This document shows positions 61,959 through 64,000 of a stretch of DNA of 64,000 nucleotides, in pieces. The notes beneath the pieces are model-generated. The model had not been told where the DNA came from. It did not search any database and was given only the letters and a program-made list of their open reading frames with translations. The stretch spans positions 1-64,000 of the forward strand of contig PLJD01000007.1 in assembly GCA_003140175.1 (NCBI GenBank). The letters run 5' to 3'. Positions within the stretch are counted from its first letter, which is position 1, and each line of letters begins with the position of its first letter. The position numbers were made by a program, and so were the translations under genes. This stretch comes from Actinomycetota bacterium. GTDB lineage: Bacteria > Actinomycetota > Acidimicrobiia > IMCC26256 > PALSA-555.

Positions 61959-62179
61959 CCGGTCGGCTTCCCAAGGCCGGGTGCGCTCGGCGGACGGCGG
62001 GGACGCCCCTCGGGCCATCGGGATCCGGCACCCCCGTCCGGCCAACGTCCGTCCCGCTCCTGACCCTGGCGCGGCACCGCGAGGCGGTGCGGCGGGGACA
62101 TTTGGTGGGCCCCCGCGTGGTGCCGGGGCGGTCGAAGTCCGTAGGGTGTCGGCTTCGGGCCGGTTGGTTGGAGGTGGCG
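61959..62179. other. 221 bp intergenic region
   Basis: GC-rich, no clear gene. Probably carries the promoter of the ABC exporter; I see no good -10/-35 pair. Confidence 0.4.
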
Positions 62180-63103
62180 ATGATCGAGGCGCGTGGGCTC
62201 ACCAAGCGCTACGGGTCGACGGTGGCGGTCCAGGACCTGAGCTTCGAGGTCCAGCCGGGCCGGGTGACCGGCTTCCTGGGACCGAATGGCGCCGGGAAGA
62301 CGACGACGATGCGCCTCGCGCTCGGGCTCGACCACCCCAGCGCCGGGTCGATCACCGTGAACGGCCGACGCTTCGGCGACGTTCGCTTCCCCCTCCACGA
62401 GGTCGGCGCGCTCCTCGACGCCAAGTCCGTCCACGAAGGCCGCCGAGCCGTGGACCATCTGTGGTGCCTCGCCCAGAGCAACGGCATCTCCCGGGCCCGC
62501 GTGCGCGAGGTGATCGAGGCGGTCGGGTTGTCCAGCGTGGCTCGCAAGCGGGTGGGGACGTTCTCGCTGGGGATGAGTCAGCGGCTCGGCATCGCGGCTG
62601 CGCTGCTCGGCGACCCGCCCACGCTGCTGTTCGATGAGCCGGTGAACGGGCTGGATCCCGAGGGGATCGTGTGGATCCGCGAGCTCTTTCAGCGGCTAGC
62701 CGGCGAGGGGCGCACGGTGTTCGTGTCGAGCCACCTCATGAGTGAGATGGCAATCACCGCCGAGCACCTCATCGTGATCGGACGGGGGCGTCTCATCGCC
62801 GACGGTCCGATCCATGAGCTCACGAGCAAGACCGGCGGCCACGTCCAAGTCCGGTCACCGCACGCCGACCAGCTCACCACGCTGCTCGGCGAGCACGGGG
62901 CGCAGGTCGAACGCCAAAACGACGGCTCGCTCGCCGTGCGCGGCCTCGACGCCCCCGCCATCGGTGATCTGGCCGCCGAGCACCAGCTCGCCTTGCACGA
63001 GTTGACCCCCGAGCAGGCGTCGCTCGAGGAGACGTTCTTCGAGCTGACGAATGACACCGTCGAGTACCGCGCCGAACCCGCCGTGCCGACCCCAGGAGCG
63101 TGA
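62180..63103 (+). CDS. ABC transporter ATP-binding protein (daunorubicin/antibiotic exporter type)
   Basis: ATG 62180 with GGAGG upstream; 307 residues. Walker A FLGPNGAGKTTTM, signature FSLGMSQRLGIAAALL, Walker B TLLFDEPVNGLDPEG, VSSHLMSEM. The C-terminal domain HVQVRSPHADQL... LEETFFELTND is typical of DrrA-like proteins. Works with the overlapping permease. Confidence 0.93.
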   Translation: MIEARGLTKRYGSTVAVQDLSFEVQPGRVTGFLGPNGAGKTTTMRLALGLDHPSAGSITVNGRRFGDVRFPLHEVGALLDAKSVHEGRRAVDHLWCLAQSNGISRARVREVIEAVGLSSVARKRVGTFSLGMSQRLGIAAALLGDPPTLLFDEPVNGLDPEGIVWIRELFQRLAGEGRTVFVSSHLMSEMAITAEHLIVIGRGRLIADGPIHELTSKTGGHVQVRSPHADQLTTLLGEHGAQVERQNDGSLAVRGLDAPAIGDLAAEHQLALHELTPEQASLEETFFELTNDTVEYRAEPAVPTPGA

Positions 63104-63975
63104 GTCCCGTGGCGACGACTGTCGAGGCCAAGCCGCCCACTCCCCGCGACGCGCCCCACCCGAGCGCCGCCGCCGAGCTGCGGGCGGTGGTGGGCTCCGA
63201 GGCCACCAAGATCCGCTCGGTTCGCTCGACGATGTGGACGCTCCTCGTGGCGATCGCCGCCACCGCGGGGATCGGGTCGCTGATCTGTCTGGCCCGGGTG
63301 AGTCGCTGGGACCAGTTCGGACCACGCGAGAAGCAGATGTTCGACGCGACCATGTTCAGCCTCCGGGGCGTCTTCCTCGCCCAGCTGGCGATCGGGGTCC
63401 TCGGCGTGTTGGTCATCAGCTCGGAGTACAGCACCGGGATGATCCGCACCACGCTGGCCGCGGTTCCCCAGCGTCGCATCCTCCTAGTCGCCAAGGTCAT
63501 CGTGTTCGCGGTCGTCGCCTTCGTCGTCGCGCTGGTGGGATGCTTCGGCGCCTTTTGGGCCGGGCAGGCGATCCTGGCGGGCAAGACCTTCGTGACCGCC
63601 TCCGGCGCGACCATCCCGGCGGGGGTCTCGATCAGTTACCCGGGTGCGCTGCGAGCCGTCCTCGGTGGCGCGGTCTACTTGACCGCGATCGGCCTGCTGG
63701 GCCTCGCCCTGGGCGTGCTGTTGCGCCGCACCGCAGGTGCCATCGCGACCCTGTTCGGCTTGGTGCTCGTCCTCCCCGCGCTCGTCAGCGCGCTGCCGTC
63801 CCCGTGGAACACCGACGTCACCAAGTACCTGCCCAGCGACACCGGCATGGCCCTCTTCTCGGTGAAACACACCAGCGACCACCTGCACCCCGGGGCGGCG
63901 CTGGCCGTCCTGGTCGCCTACGTCGTGGCGGGGCTCGTCGTCGCGGGCGTGGCACTCGTCCGCCGGGACGCCTGA
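63100..63975 (+). CDS. ABC-2 type transporter permease
   Basis: GTG 63100 overlaps the ATPase stop (GTGA). 291 residues with six TM segments; SSEYSTGMIRTTLAAVPQRRILLVAKVIVF is the usual cytoplasmic coupling segment of actinobacterial ABC-2 permeases. Complete; ends 25 bp before the window edge. Confidence 0.92.
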   Translation: MSPVATTVEAKPPTPRDAPHPSAAAELRAVVGSEATKIRSVRSTMWTLLVAIAATAGIGSLICLARVSRWDQFGPREKQMFDATMFSLRGVFLAQLAIGVLGVLVISSEYSTGMIRTTLAAVPQRRILLVAKVIVFAVVAFVVALVGCFGAFWAGQAILAGKTFVTASGATIPAGVSISYPGALRAVLGGAVYLTAIGLLGLALGVLLRRTAGAIATLFGLVLVLPALVSALPSPWNTDVTKYLPSDTGMALFSVKHTSDHLHPGAALAVLVAYVVAGLVVAGVALVRRDA

Positions 63976-64000
63976 CGCCCGAGGGGCCCGGAATCCGGCC

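Noticed and set aside
59925-62045. 706-aa minus-strand ORF
   Set aside because: Antisense to the GMC oxidoreductase and its small subunit.
1-64000. CRISPR arrays or a replication origin
   Set aside because: No regularly spaced short repeats and no DnaA-box cluster were seen on reading; the direct repeats found belong to att sites, target duplications and one microsatellite.

Overview
The window is GC-rich bacterial DNA with frequent GTG starts, many ATGA/GTGA stop-start overlaps and acyl-CoA catabolism genes at high density. This points to an actinobacterium, probably an environmental one near Acidimicrobiia or Actinomycetia. That placement is inferred from style and gene content only; no marker gene is present.

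Layout. (1) 1-2302: the end of an acyl-CoA dehydrogenase gene, then a 2,046 bp insertion (249-2294) with 16 bp perfect terminal inverted repeats and an 8 bp target duplication. It has no recognisable transposase and carries a NYN-domain protein, a possible structured RNA, a putative winged-helix protein and a small zinc-knuckle protein. It truncated the 3' end of the neighbouring glycosyltransferase gene. (2) 2290-6474 (minus): MaoC, two DUF35 proteins, a CMD-like protein, a thiolase-fold protein without the nucleophilic Cys, and a GT39-like membrane protein. (3) 6532-13034 (plus, divergent): P450, an isochorismatase-like protein that lost its catalytic triad, two SDRs, an amidohydrolase and exported proteins. 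(4) 13-30 kb: mixed region with a TrpF-like protein, TMEM175 channel, enoyl-CoA hydratase, TAT phosphoesterase, two APH-fold kinases, a ferritin-like oxygenase/SDR/kinase operon, a spermidine-synthase-like membrane protein and several decayed genes. (5) 30541-43701: a 13.2 kb genomic island between 42 bp direct repeats that match the 3' part of an intact tRNA-Cys. It has a truncated integrase, an excisionase relic, an IS relic, a diguanylate cyclase and a full eight-gene acyl-CoA degradation operon. (6) 43.8-64 kb: ABC exporter, a secreted hydrolase, a second acyl-CoA catabolic cluster (HMGS-like/DUF35 fusion, true thiolase, crotonase, SDR, paired acyl-CoA dehydrogenases), then a divergent locus (heme-oxygenase-like di-iron protein plus acyl-CoA ligase, facing HyuB, HyuA, a gluconate-dehydrogenase-like small subunit and a GMC oxidoreductase) and a second ABC exporter.

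How it works together. Two, arguably three, acyl-CoA ligase/dehydrogenase/hydratase/dehydrogenase/thiolase-fold sets suggest breakdown of bulky lipid or steroid-like side chains. Retro-aldol cleavage by Cys-less thiolase-fold/DUF35 pairs is plausible, by analogy with Ltp2/ChsH2. Three chromosomal catabolic promoters share a palindrome TGAC-N6-GTCA, which suggests one common repressor that is not encoded in this window.
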